Assembly (NCBI GenBank): GCA_012845835.1
Contig: JABAKD010000028.1
Location: 4,005,242 to 4,069,241, forward strand
Length of the DNA stretch: 64,000 nucleotides
Direction of reading: 5' to 3'
Source: Undaria pinnatifida
Lineage: Eukaryota > Sar > Phaeophyceae > Laminariales > Alariaceae
The position numbers were made by a program, and so were the translations under genes. Each line of letters starts with the position of its first letter. Position 1 is the stretch's first letter. This document shows, piece after piece, positions 1-10,714 of this stretch. A model generated the notes under the pieces. The model was not told the DNA's origin. It was given only the letters and a program-made list of their open reading frames with translations, and ran no database searches.

Positions 1-57
1 CTACTGCACTACTGCGGCACTCGGCACTACTCGACCGGCACTATAGAGGGACCCGTG
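1..57 (-). repeat. GTGCCGGT-family MITE, terminal fragment
   Basis: The first 57 bases carry CGGCACTACTCG and end in CCGGCACTATAGAGGGACC. This is the terminal motif of a MITE family found again at about 22.0, 42.6, 44.9-45.5, 49.3, 60.6 and 61.1 kb. Only one end lies inside the window. Confidence 0.6.
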
Positions 58-131
58 CTGTGTTTGTATAGGCGGAAGTTGACGTGCTTTGTTTTTGGCG
101 TTTAACGCTGGCCTTTCGCGAACGAACGCAG

Positions 132-302
132 GAAGTGGAGGACCTCATCTGCTGGCACGAAAACTTTGACTCTCGCGAGTATACCCGGAGCAGCCAGAGG
201 CACGCGGCGACGCTGGAGCACGGCCAGCGGGAGATTCGGTCCATCGTCGGGTCTGTGTTGTTGGCGCAGCTCCGAACCAACTACCACAACCATTTGGCTC
301 AG
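132..302 (+). CDS. internal exon of an unrecognised gene
   Basis: An open stretch of 57 codons begins directly after a 3' splice site (ACGCAG, AG at 130-131) and ends at CTCAG before GTACTTG, a plausible 5' splice site. Reading on unspliced gives four more codons and a stop at 318. The peptide is charged and probably helical (for example EVEDLICWHENF and QLRTNYHNHLAQ). Both borders are phase 0, the same phase as the exon at 2457-3323, so the two probably belong to one transcript whose 5' part lies left of the window. I do not recognise the family. Its coding status is supported by the splice borders and by a decayed duplicate at 516-579. Confidence 0.5.
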
Positions 303-515
303 GTACTTGCGCGCTAAGTAGTAACACCCTGCAGCTCTGTTTTGTTTTGTGTGTGTTTGTTTGTGTTTGTGTGTTCGTTTGCAGTTGGTTGGTTTGTTTG
401 CTCGTGTGGTTGTTCGTGTGGTTGTTCGTGTGATTTTTAGTCATTTACTTTCTAACCCAGCTCGTAGGAGAGTTTTTACCCATGTGACACCTCCTAGCAG
501 CGTGCATGAGTCATC

Positions 516-579
516 CGTGTTGCTGGCGCATCTCTGAGTCGACTACCACAACCATTTGGCTCAGGTTCTTGCGCGCTAA
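516..579 (+). pseudogene. decayed duplicate of the end of exon 132-302
   Basis: About 64 bp repeat the last part of the exon at 132-302, including CTACCACAACCATTTGGCTC, the splice-like CAG|GT and the following GCGCGCTAA. The copy has an in-frame TGA (CTC TGA GTC) where the original reads CTC CGA ACC, so it cannot replace the exon. Confidence 0.6.
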
Positions 580-1340
580 CTGACGACCAGTAGTTCTGGT
601 ATGGCGCCTGGCATGATACGTCTTGCTTTTTGATTATGTATGAGCCATGCTACGGGGGTAGAACGGGCACTGTTGGGGGCTATTATTGTCTGGTTTGCTG
701 CATAACGACCAGCAGTTCCAGCATTAATCCAGTGAATAGGCATCAGACGGACGGACAGCCAGACAGCTTGGGGGCTTACCTCGTAGAGAAACTCGGTACA
801 CTGAGAAAATGGTACTGCACCTAGCATGCTACGGTTTGCTTCGGGGGCATCTATTAGTCGTGTTGTGGCAGAAGGTAGTTTTTTTTAGGACGACGCCACA
901 TGTGATGATACTCCGAGTGGGGGATGCGTGGTTGGTCGGTGTTGGGAAGCCTGCCCCTCATGGGTTACGGTGTCTTTGGCTGGTCTCTCCTCATGGCTCG
1001 CTGGCTAGGCTAGGCTCAAAGCTTATGCAGTATTTCCCTACATAGAATACTAAAAGACAGACACAACTGGGCTAAGTAGGGTAGGGCACGGTAGTGCAGG
1101 GTAATGCAGGGTAGTGTGCAGGGTAGTGAGATGAGGGGCGTCCTGCTTGTTCCATCATCGTCACCTACATTATCGCCCATCTATGATGGCCTTGACGTGA
1201 ATGTGACTTCTAATATCACGTGGTTTCACCTCAACCATGACATGGTGTCACGTCGAATCTGTAAACTGTCCCTCTACGGAAGGCACTCCATTACAGTAGT
1301 CCTCATCCGAGGAACTTCCTATCAAATCTCTGCTGGCTCC
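580..1340. other. probable intron sequence, no gene seen
   Basis: No convincing coding segment was found. Short runs of GGGTAGTG-type repeats occur near 1076-1130. Confidence 0.4.
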
Positions 1341-1575
1341 CATCTGTATTACGCTGGCGGAAGATTGCGTAGGGAATCTAGAGTTTGTCGAACGGTATTG
1401 AATCTTAGTATATGGAAGGCGTGTTGGTTCGGGGACATCTGGGTATATGTTAACTTCCATCTGTATTACGCTACTGGCAGAGTGAACGTAAGAAATCGGG
1501 AGTTTGTGGCACGGTATTGAACCTCAATATATGTAATGCGTGTTGGTTCGTGGACATCACGCACATGCAGGTATA
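1341..1575 (+). repeat. tandem duplication, period about 117 bp, two copies
   Basis: CATCTGTATTACGC occurs at 1341 and 1458. Both copies then share diverged versions of GAGTTTGTCGAACGGTATTG and CGTGTTGGTTCGTGGACATC. The open frame running through it is probably incidental. Confidence 0.7.
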
Positions 1576-1924
1576 TGATGGAGCAAATACTTGTGAGGTT
1601 CAATTAGGAGAGAAACAAGGACGCGGCGGGTACTATTAATAGGTACTAGATAAGCGAAGCATGTGGCAGGGTACAAGACGCTGGTTAGATGGTAACCGAT
1701 CAGCAGAAACTATAGCGGGAGCGTTCGTTGGATTGTGCGTGTACTTTTTCTCAAAAACGTGTGTGTGCGTGAGGGGTGAGGTGTGATGTACGGTCTTGAT
1801 GTGATTAACCTGAGGACATGTGTGGGCCCCCTTAACATAGCATGGCTATCGTTGGAGTAGTCCTTCCTTCTACACCTCGTACAGATCATCGATTCTTACT
1901 TGATTTTCTAGATATTTCGGGGAA

Positions 1925-2200
1925 GAGCTGTATGGTCTAGCTCGTGTTACACGGCGGAAGCCGTTACGATATGCATGATCTAGTACACGTTTCCTCGGTT
2001 GGATCTGTACTCCATAGATGCAGGCCAGCACAACATATCATAACCGCGGATACGGGATGTGCTGTAGATGATCTAGATCCTGCTCTGCGTACTGTAGATG
2101 ATCGATATCCTGATCTGTGTACTGTGAATGATCTAGCTCCTGGTATGTGTACTGTAGACGATCTCGATCCTGATCTGGCCGAGGTGTGCTTCCTCCTCAT
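1925..2200 (+). mobile_element. GATC-rich MITE, copy 1
   Basis: This is a member of the GATC-rich family (see the copy at 61390). It shares GTACACGTTTCCTCGGTTGG and GATCTGTACTCC, and ends in CTGGCCGAGGTGTGCT, matching the TGTCCGAGGTGTG end of other copies. The middle holds four units of about 30 bp of the form GATCTAGATCCTGCTCTGCG plus TACTGTAGAT. The left inverted end is not clear in this copy. Confidence 0.6.
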
Positions 2201-2324
2201 GAATGTACCGGATAGATTTTGACCGATCGGGTGGATAGAAATGGCGCAACGAATTTCGTCGTGCGAAGTGTCTCAGCCATCTGCTGCTGACTTTTGCTGT
2301 TGCTGTTGTTTTTGTTGCTGCTCT

Positions 2325-2325
<1 letters not shown>

Positions 2326-2355
<30 letters not shown>
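2326..2355 (+). repeat. (TGC)n microsatellite in a pyrimidine-rich intron end
   Basis: An uninterrupted TGC run sits in a TTGCTG-rich tract (2297-2440) just upstream of the 3' splice site at 2455-2456. It probably acts as the polypyrimidine tract of that intron. Confidence 0.8.
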
Positions 2356-2456
2356 CCCCGTGCTGATTTTGATGTTGCTACTCCTGCTCCTTGTCCTGCT
2401 TCTGCTGTTATTGCTGCTGCTATTTCCCTCTTTTTTTCCTACGTTGTGTTTCGCAG

Positions 2457-3323
2457 CTTCAAGGCGAGCAATACCTGTTCGCGCTCGTGCTTCACGCCAT
2501 CCGCACGCGCATGCCAGGTTGCGACCGAGGCGGGAGCAGCGCAGCAGGCGGCGCCGCCGGTAAAACCTGGCTATCGGGCTTCGGGAGAGGTCCTGCAGCC
2601 TGTTCCGCTTGCGGAGGGGCGGCAGATCCTGGCTGCCCTTCGTGCGACGGTACCGGCGTGTGTCTGTCCGAACTCGGTTTTGTCGACGACGATGACAAGA
2701 AAGCGAAGACCAAGTCCAAGAAAAAGCGGGAGCGCAAAGCTCGCGCGAAAGCCGCCAAGAAATGCCAGGATGAGCATGGCGGAGTGGGCCAGGGTCCGGA
2801 AATCACGGCGGAGGCGGTGGCGGGGGTAGGGGCGGCTGGCGGAAAGTGTAATGGGCACGGCGGTATCGCTAACGCTATCGCTAATGCCAACGCCAATGAT
2901 AGAGCCGACCACGAGGTGCACGGGAGGGGAAGTTCTTTTCGCCAAGGTAAAATACCCGACCAACAACTTCTGAAGCCGAAATCGGCGGATCCAGCACCTG
3001 GTCGTTCGCGCGAGGGGGGGGCAACGACGGCGGCAGCGGCAGCTGTGGCGCGGCAACGCGCTGGCTCGTCGGGCATCGAGAGCGCCGGCAGCTTATTGTC
3101 CATGCTAGACGACTCGAACGGGCGGGTGGGAAGTGGAGGGCACGCGGACGACGGGGACGAGGGCATCGATGAGGATCTCATGCGGGAGATGGAGAGGCTC
3201 AGGAATCAGAAGGCCAGCATGGGGGTGCAGCGCACGCGTGCCGCGCTTCGCTTCAACCTCCAGAAGAACTTTGATCAACTTCTCGTCTCCTCCACGACGA
3301 GGCAGGCTGAGGGGAAGGTGTGA
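2457..3323 (+). CDS. terminal exon of an unrecognised gene with a DnaJ-like cysteine motif
   Basis: The exon starts after GTTTCGCAG (AG at 2455-2456, preceded by a T/C-rich tract) and gives 288 codons and a TGA at 3321. It begins LQGEQYLFALVLHAIRTR. A CxxCxG pair follows (CSACGG and CPSCDGTGVC, about residues 46-66), which resembles half of a DnaJ-type zinc centre. Then comes a strongly basic run (DDDDKKAKTKSKKKRERKAR), an Ala/Asn/Gly-rich low-complexity middle and an acidic-to-helical end (DEDLMREMERLRNQKASMGV, then a block ending FDQLLVSST). The phase matches the exon at 132-302. The GC-rich third codon positions contrast with the AT-rich flanks. I do not recognise the full protein. The basic stretch could be a nuclear or nucleolar signal, but this is inference. 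Confidence 0.6.
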   Translation, partial: LQGEQYLFALVLHAIRTRMPGCDRGGSSAAGGAAGKTWLSGFGRGPAACSACGGAADPGCPSCDGTGVCLSELGFVDDDDKKAKTKSKKKRERKARAKAAKKCQDEHGGVGQGPEITAEAVAGVGAAGGKCNGHGGIANAIANANANDRADHEVHGRGSSFRQGKIPDQQLLKPKSADPAPGRSREGGATTAAAAAVARQRAGSSGIESAGSLLSMLDDSNGRVGSGGHADDGDEGIDEDLMREMERLRNQKASMGVQRTRAALRFNLQKNFDQLLVSSTTRQAEGKV

Positions 3324-4080
3324 GCGATTCGGGCGGCGGGGGGCCGCGCGGCCGGGCGGAGTCTGTCTTTTCTACGTAGGGGGTGCGCTGTGTTGGTCCG
3401 ACCGGAGTCTGCCTTTGTAGACCGGGGGCGCGCTGTGTTGTAGGGGTGGAATCTGGCTTTTGTAGGCGAGGGGCACGCTATGCGGTCGGGGTTGGTGGTG
3501 CGTTTCGTCAGCGGGCTGGGGTGGGCGTATGTCCTCGTCGGGTTTTCGCGTACTGTCCCTTGAGGGGTGGGCTTGTCTCCTCGTTGGGTTTTTGCGTATT
3601 GTCCCTTGCGGTGTTTTTGGCGTCGCCTGATGACCCGCGACGTTTGCGCCTTGTCGCGGATTGAGCTGCGCGCAGCCAAACATTGGCTGCAAGCTTTTAA
3701 CGTTTTCGGGTCGTTTTGGTAACGATGGTTGCGATCGTCATGATTGTTATCGTGATCATGCTGATTGTGCTTTTTTCGTTTTTGCCCGAATTACTCCATG
3801 GCACCTAGACGAGGTGCTAAAATGCCCGCTTAAGAAGAGAGTTTAACACGCCAATACACGCGCAAAAAGTGCAGTGTTTGATGCATGCCAACGTTTTCGT
3901 GTCGCCAGCATGTGAACTAACGAAGAGAGATTTACACGCCAACACACGCGTAAGGGCCATGCTTGATGGTACCTTTTTTTTGTCGCCGACTATGCGTATG
4001 CAAGCAGAGGGTTTTGCTTCCCTCTTGCGCGATTCCATGGCACAAGCTGCCGTTCATTGGGGAATTAACCCTGGTGGGAC
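3324..4080. other. 3' flank, imperfect 50 bp repeats, no gene seen
   Basis: At 3375-3500, three diverged units of about 50 bp share GGGGGYGCGCTGTGTTG and TCTGCCTTTGTAG. The rest shows nothing I can name. Confidence 0.4.
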
Positions 4081-4091
4081 CTAGGAGGGAA

Positions 4092-4340
4092 AACGTGCAC
4101 ACAGCGGACAAATCGAATCCCTATTGATGATTTGCAGATCACAGGTGTATTTTAGAACACAGATCCCTGGCCTATATGATCTGAATGGTCTATAGATCGT
4201 GCTGCCGGGTGAGAGTTGTATGATCTGAAAGACCTAGCACACGTTTCCTGTGTTGGATCTGTACTGTTGTAATGCACAGATCCTGCAAAAAATACCATAA
4301 AACGACTAATGTAGGATCTAGAGGATCTATAGCACACCCC
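4092..4340. mobile_element. GATC-rich MITE, copy 2 (rearranged)
   Basis: It carries GCACACAGCGGACAAATC at its left edge and GCACACCCCGGACA at its right, plus the internal CACACGTTTCCTGTGTTGGA and GATCTGTACTG of the family. Both ends are in the same orientation, not inverted, so the copy is probably truncated or recombined. Confidence 0.55.
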
Positions 4341-4344
4341 GGAC

Positions 4345-7030
4345 AAAAGCTTATCGAATATGCCTATTGGTATTTCAATAGGTTGGGGTATTGCATATCG
4401 ATACCTATTGACACCTTCGATAGGTATTGCAAACTTTTGGATCGATACTGATTGCTTGGACCATATAAGTCAAGAGAAATTGGTGCAATAGGCTTTTGTT
4501 CTCAAGACAGGTTTGTGAATCCGTCTATCGATACCTATATCGACACCTATTGCTTCGACCAATAGGTTATGATAAATCGGCACAATATGCTATTGTTCTA
4601 CAATAGGTATGCCACAATGTCAATCGATACCTATTACTGTGACCAATAGGTTAGTGAAATTGTCGATCGATACCTGTTTGACCAATAGGTATGTGAAATT
4701 GTCGATCGATATATATATTGCTTTGACCAGTAGGTATAAAGTCTTGTACATGGTCTATTGAATTCGCCTGTTGGCCTGTCCACAAGTTAGTGTATAGTGA
4801 ATACAGATACCTATTTTAACCTGTAATATGACTGTGAAATTGTTTATGGGTACCTATTTCTTTGCCCAATAGGTTCAGAGGAATCGGTTCGATTGATACC
4901 TCCGCAAAAAAAAAAAAACGTGAGAGGTATTTCTGTTGTTCACCAGCAGCTATCGATTGAAATCCTCAACACTATCTATTAGAACTTCTGTTAATACAGC
5001 AGGTATTATTGTAAATCTTTCTGAAACAACAGGCAAGAAGTAGGTCAAGGTACATATATTGCTATCATCCAAACAATAGCCTAGGGTATACGGAATAGAT
5101 ATGCTGTTCTAAGCAGTAGGGTATGAATTTACAAGCAGTAGGGTATCGATCGATACCATGCGAACCGATTAAATTGGGCATTTAGGCATCGATCGACACC
5201 CTTGAACACCTATTACATTGAGCAATAATAGGTATCGATCGATCTCATCGCACGCCTATCTCTTTAACCAATAGGTATTGGTTGGTGGCGATAATAAGGT
5301 ATTGCTCGTGCAGTAGCCTGTCGGGAATCATTTTCAAATCATGTTGGCGCCCCAAGTACCTATCGATATACATCTTCGCGAGCACATCGGTCACACAATA
5401 GGCTATTGTGGTCACTGCCCTAACCCTATTGTTGCTTACAATAATTACATATAGACCCCGAAGCCGAGCTATTGTGCCCCGCAATAGGTATCGATCCTCA
5501 TACTGCAACCCTCCTACTGTCATTGATCAAGGATACGGTAGGGGTATACCCCACATTTTTCGCCACTACCGGTTCTGAGGCAGTCGCACGAGTGGAGTGA
5601 CTCTGTACCTCGCTGAGAAAAACACGTTCGGCGATTTTTTTGGTGCGGCGTAGATAACCATCCCTTTTCGTATAAATATCGGGAATGTTATAAATCCAGC
5701 ACTAAAGCCTGTGCGAACGCAAGGAACTGGGGGGTCACTCGCGCGAGTGACACCGAGCCACTGAAAAAAAGTGCCCAAAACAACACGACCGTACCATTGT
5801 TCAATTGCCGACCTATCGTTGGCCCAATAGCCTGTTCGATAGGGTATTATCCAGGGTATAAGAAGGAACTGAACGACACGCAAACAGGTCGCTCTGAAAC
5901 ACTGCAGGCGTGAGCTTCGCATCGAACACACAGACGTGGCAATCACAACCTTGTTGAGACCGTCCACCTCAAGCTTCTCAGGGCACAAGAAGGACAGACG
6001 GCGCTCGTATTCCGGGATTCTCCGCCGGACTGGAGGGGCGTGCGGCGTGGATGATGAATGGCGAACTGGAGGTACTACTAGTTTATTGTGCCGAGACGGG
6101 CTGTCTTCGAGCACCTTTGCTCTCCAACACTGAACCACTAAAAGGGGAGTATTTTTGTTGTGGTCTCTTGGGATATTTGTGTCTCGGGGTTTCGACTTTA
6201 TTTCTTGGCGTGCCACGTCTCAAAAACGCGTTCAGGTATGTGACGCCTCAAATTGCGAAAGGTCGACGTACCGATACGTATCATCTTAAAACGATAGTTA
6301 TTGGTGAAATGTCTGTCGATACCTGCCGTCCGAAAGACGCGTGCTACGATAGAGCTTGGTGCACCACTCTTTCTCTTAGGTTCCTCGATCCGGGAGCTTA
6401 AGACCTCTCCCAAAAACTGATTTAGAGAAGAATATAACTGCTACAGGATGGAAAACCCCATTGCGGAGGTACAAGACGAGAATCACGCCAAACAAAATGG
6501 CCTACCAGGTATTATTTATTTATGTTCCGACGATTTTGGGCTAAGGAGCCCCGTTTTTTTTCAGAAAACGTTCAAAACCAAAAAATGGCTACTTCTATCC
6601 TATGACGCGTTTCTCGTAACAGTGTAGAGTTGTGAAAGGTCTATCGATACCTGTTTTCCGAAACAGTAGGTTTTTGGTGAAATGTCTATCGATACCTATC
6701 GTCTCAAACAATAGGTTTGGTGAAAGGTACATAACGATATCTATCTACCGTTAAAACAATAGGTTTCGTCTCGCAGTCCCAATAGTATATCGCCCGAACA
6801 GGCGTGCCCTGGAAATTCCTGTCGATGGCGTTATCTGATTCAACGATAGGTTTTGATGGTACGTTTCAAAACGATATTGGCCGAACAACTAGATGAAAAT
6901 GAAGGTGTCAATCGATACTATTGCTGGCCACAATAAGCTTCAAGAAGTGCCTATCGATACCTATCACAAGCAACAACAGGCATCCTCTATTGGAATAGGA
7001 TTCTATTGCTTGCCTATTGACCTGCACCCT
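4345..7030. repeat. AT-rich block of degenerate ATCGATACCTAT repeats
   Basis: For about 2.7 kb, short motifs recur on both strands: ATCGATACCTATTG, ACCAATAGGTAT and CGATCGATACC, typically every 40-90 bases and often joined into the near palindrome AATAGGTATCGATACCTATT. No coding gene is supported. The open stretch at 5566-6216 on the minus strand has no recognisable content. Confidence 0.75.
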
Positions 7031-7469
7031 TTTTTCTAGGGTGTGATATATAGTATCTAGATCGTCATCTATCCGATGTAAGAAAACATTACTATTAAAG
7101 TTGACCATTCATTACGGCATCAGCCACGCAAAGCAACGCGGGCTGCTATCCTGAGGGACAACGCTGTTCATGTCGGGCTGCGATGCGAGGATTTTACCCC
7201 GCGCACGTAGCATGCAATTATGCTTTGCTGCACGCTCATAGTAAGACATAAATCGTGTCCCTGGATGTAGGGAAATTATGAATTGAATGTTATCCGAACC
7301 AAATTGAAGTTATTTTTTTGTGTTTGGAGTAAACTAGTTATTTTGACTAAATGTCCGCACCCAAATGAGTTATTTTTTGTTTTTGAGTCAAAATGATATG
7401 ACGACACTTTGTTTCGCATGTATTTTACCGCGATAGTATGGGTTCCGAGAGGTTTAAAAGGACACTTGC

Positions 7470-7556
7470 TAACGCCGTTACAACAGGAAACCCGTGTTTG
7501 GGGGCAAGTTACTTGAAATAGGTACAAGGAGATTTTTCGGGGCTCTAAAGGGGTCA
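7470..7556 (-). mobile_element. TTAA-type short MITE, copy 1
   Basis: An 87 bp match to the family defined at 29269-29349: TTACAACAGGAAACCCG, GGGGGCAAGTTACTTG and GGGGCTCTAAAGGGGT. The terminal TTAA has decayed. Confidence 0.65.
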
Positions 7557-7740
7557 AGTCAACTTTAATAGAATAGTGCGCAGCCAAAAATCGTGGGTCA
7601 ATTTTTTAGTCTGCCATAGACGGGTGCGGAACATGCAAGTAACTCCATTGCGGGCCGTGTCGTCGCCGGCCGTGTGTGTGGGTTGTACGTAAACACCCGG
7701 TCAAATAGTCGGCGAATCATATGCCGGACAGACACCCGCC

Positions 7741-7835
7741 TCTTGTTACTAGAACGTCTTGTTACAAGAGCGCCTTCTTACAAGAACGCCCTCTTTCAAG
7801 AACGCCCTCTTACAAGAACCGTGCTTTGTTACAAG
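7741..7835 (+). repeat. short tandem repeat, about 18-19 bp, five units
   Basis: Units of the form CTTACAAGAACGCCCTCTT repeat with small changes; the TTGTTACAAGAACG variants are locally palindromic (CTTGTTACAAG). Confidence 0.7.
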
Positions 7836-7869
7836 AAGCGTGGCAAAACGTTCCATTTTGCATCTAGAA

Positions 7870-8040
7870 TAAGATACTTAATGTTTACGCTATACCTACA
7901 ATGGGATCCGAAGGGTGCGCCAGCTAGCGTTGGGCTGCGAAAGCAACTGAGTTAAATCGACACACGACGCGTATGAAAATACGTGGAAGTGTGGTGAGCT
8001 AAAGCTTTATTTTTCCCCATCCGCCGGAGAATAAAAAAAA
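7870..8040 (+). repeat. dispersed repeat E, copy 1
   Basis: It contains AAGGGTGCGCCAGCTAGCGT, TCGACACACGACGCGTATGA, AAATACGTGGAAGTG and CCCCATCCGCCGGA. A near-identical copy in opposite orientation lies at 45610-45762 and a partial one at 37205-37295. Confidence 0.75.
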
Positions 8041-8623
8041 AACACGATGTTTTCAGGGTAGTGGCTACGAATCTAATGGATGCTGCTAGACTACAGAGTC
8101 CATGTTCCAATGTGGTGCGTGTTTGACTGGATCAAAACTACCTTTAGTGAGCAATGGTAACTAACCATAGTCATCTCCAGGGACGTGGTCGTACATCACA
8201 CATCTCCGCCGGAGGGTACAAACAGAACGAGGTGTAACACCGAGCGGTTCGGACGGCACGAAAGCGGAAGTGGAAACTAGCGCGAGGATCAGGGCACGGG
8301 GCGAGGAGCTGCCGGAGGCAGCACCGCGGAGCCACCGGCACCGGCAGAACGTGTGTTTTGGAGCACGAATGAGAAATGTCGGAGGTCAAGGGGAAGCGGG
8401 AGGCGGGTAGTTGACAGGGCCCAACTGGAGATAAAACATGGGGTCGGTGGTGTACGGGGGACACCAAGAAGAGGAAGAAGAGGAGGGAGGGACGTGTAGC
8501 GATATGTAGAGCACGACAAACAGAAACAGTTCGGTATCGTAGGTTGCCGAGATAAAGATAACCATGACGGCAATGTCGCGAGGGAATCGATGCGTACGCG
8601 TTTGACCGGTGCGCTGCAAATAT

Positions 8624-8773
8624 GTCAGGAGACGGCACTTTGACCCCTTGACGGAGAGCTGTTTTCCAATTTGCTTTCATGGGCGCCAAACTAGTGGATT
8701 TTTGTGTGGAAAGGTCAGTTTGACACCGTTGACTGACCGCTGGACGTTTTTCCTTGACTGGCCGTCTCCTGAC
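8624..8773. mobile_element. 150 bp MITE with perfect inverted ends (family F)
   Basis: GTCAGGAGACGG at 8624-8635 is the exact reverse complement of CCGTCTCCTGAC at 8762-8773. Counting the outer T and A gives a 13 bp inverted end. The interior (CGCCAAACTAGTGG, GCTGGACG, TTTTTCCTTGACTGGC) recurs inverted at 60614-60852. There is no coding capacity. Confidence 0.85.
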
Positions 8774-9017
8774 ATCTTTGGTGCGCTGACGGAAACAGAG
8801 TTTGAACGTGTCCTCGCCGGTCCAAAGTGCGAGCCGCGACATACAACCTCCAACTTATGCTTTTTTGGCGATCACCAGGAGCCCCTCTCAAGTTGTTGTT
8901 CAACGTTATCATTCATCAGTTCCGTCCTCACCTCTAATCAATACTCGACATCCTGTTCTAACACCTCGGCAAGCAGACAATACTCCCAGAGCATCTCACG
9001 TGCGCACACGCGAAGCA

Positions 9018-10203
9018 AATCCCAAGAGAAAGCCAACAAAGACACCATCGACAACCACAGCTACAGTAGCAGATGTTGTACCTTCAGGGCAGCACCCACT
9101 CGAAACATCGCCGATTTACGGAAACGCCGGTGAACGCTGCGTACTTAGTGTTGAAACCCCGACGGACCGCGAGATTACCCGACGCCATTTTTGTTTTCCT
9201 CGCGACTTAACGCGAGCGGCTGAGTTACCCAGATCCCAGGATCGGAGCCGAGAGGCGGGGGGGAGCCACCCTCGATTCCTGCCGCATCAACGCCGGTGTC
9301 TATTGCAAGGAAAGGCACTCGCGGGACCTACCGCGCCAAAGAACCGAACGCGCGACCTCCGCGCGGCTAAAGAAAGCAGCTTGAGGTAGCGTCGGAAAAT
9401 TGAGCCATGCTTACAGCCTGTTTGACGAGGCCTGCCTCCAATCAGAGGGAGCTCTCATGTGCGATTCCAAGCGACAGACACGCTTTGTGCGGCAGGCGAA
9501 ACTCCGTGGCGCCGTTATCGGCGGAACATTCAAACGCCCATCGCGAGCAACACTGGTACTCTACTTCTGCTGCCCGACTGATAATGATAACCCTGCCAAC
9601 CGCAAAGCAATTCCCAAGAGAAAGCCAACAAAGACACCATCGACAACCACAGCTACAGTAGCAGATGTTGTACCTTCAGGGCAGTACCCACTCGAAACAT
9701 CGCCGATTTACGGAAACGCCGGTGAACGCTGCGTACTTAGTGTTGAAACCCCGACGGACCGCGTGATTACCCGACGCCATTTTTGTTTTTCCTCGCGACT
9801 TAACGCGAGCGGCTGAGTTACCCAGATCCCAGGATCGAAGCCGAGAGGCGGGGGGGAGCCACCCTCGATTCCTGTCGCATCAACGCCGGTGTCTATTGCA
9901 AGGAAGGGCACTCGCGGGACCTACCGCGCCAAAGAACCGAACGCGCGACCTCCGCGCGGCTAAAGAAAGCAGCTTGAGGTAGCGTCGGAAAATTGGGCCA
10001 TGCTTACAGCCTGTTTGACGAGGCCTGCCTCCAATCAGAGGGAGCTCTCATGTGCGATTCCAAGCGACAGACACGCTTTGTGCGACAGGTGAAACTCCGT
10101 GGCGCCGTTATCGGCGGAACATTCAAACGCCCATCGCGAGCAACACTGGTACTCTACTTCTGAGCTGCCCGGCTGACAATGATAACCCTGCCAACCGCAA
10201 AGC
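9018..10203 (+). repeat. recent tandem duplication, unit 592 bp, two copies
   Basis: AATCCCAAGAGAAAGCCAAC at 9018 recurs at 9610 with only scattered differences over the whole unit, and a third start appears at about 10204 before it decays into an A-rich run. Each unit holds an open frame containing TATVADVVPSGQ and PLETSPIYGNAGERC that I do not recognise. Confidence 0.9.
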
Positions 10204-10260
10204 AATTCCCAAGAAGAAAAAAAAAACGAAAAAAGCCAACATGATGAACCAACAACAATA

Positions 10261-10709
10261 ACATAGAACAACAACGTCGGCGCGGTTGAAGTGTCTTCGT
10301 CTCGGACGTGCAGCGAAGCTGCCTCCCAGCGCACCACTTGTCCTTTCTTCACCACGTGCCCTTACCCCGTCTCACCTGCAACATGGCGCGCGGACAAGGG
10401 ACAAGAACGGGCATCGATAACACACTGGTCGTAGTGAGTCTAAGAAGAGCGGTACACGCGCCTTTGACCAAGAACTGTCGCGGTGAAGTTTACTTACACT
10501 CCGTATCTTATCACTCGGCAAGTACGCCGAATCTAACAGCTAAAGCACTAGCGCAAACGGGCGGCTGGGATATCGCTCGACCACATACGACAGCGACGTC
10601 GACAGACTTACGATGTTCCCCGGCGGAACGGTGTTGTCCTTCGCTCCGATGCATCTCTTCGCCTTGAACGGCGAGGACGCGAACGATTTCACGCTTGGTG
10701 CGGCTGGGT
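10261..10709. other. no gene seen left of the LTR element
   Basis: No coding or structural signal was recognised between the tandem duplication and the retrotransposon target site. Confidence 0.4.
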
Positions 10710-10714
10710 ATTGG
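10710..10714. other. target-site duplication, left copy
   Basis: ATTGG lies immediately outside the left LTR and is repeated exactly at 17206-17210. A 5 bp duplication is standard for Ty1/copia integration. Confidence 0.95.

Noticed and set aside
1104-1520. 138-codon plus-strand open frame
   Set aside because: It runs through a 117 bp tandem repeat and has no family features; probably incidental.
5566-6216. 216-codon minus-strand open frame
   Set aside because: No recognisable motif, no splice logic, and it overlaps the AT-rich repeat block.
9240-9380. tRNA-like GC-rich segment in the 592 bp repeat
   Set aside because: GCGTTCGGTTC on the minus strand resembles a B box, but no A box at the right distance and no cloverleaf could be drawn.
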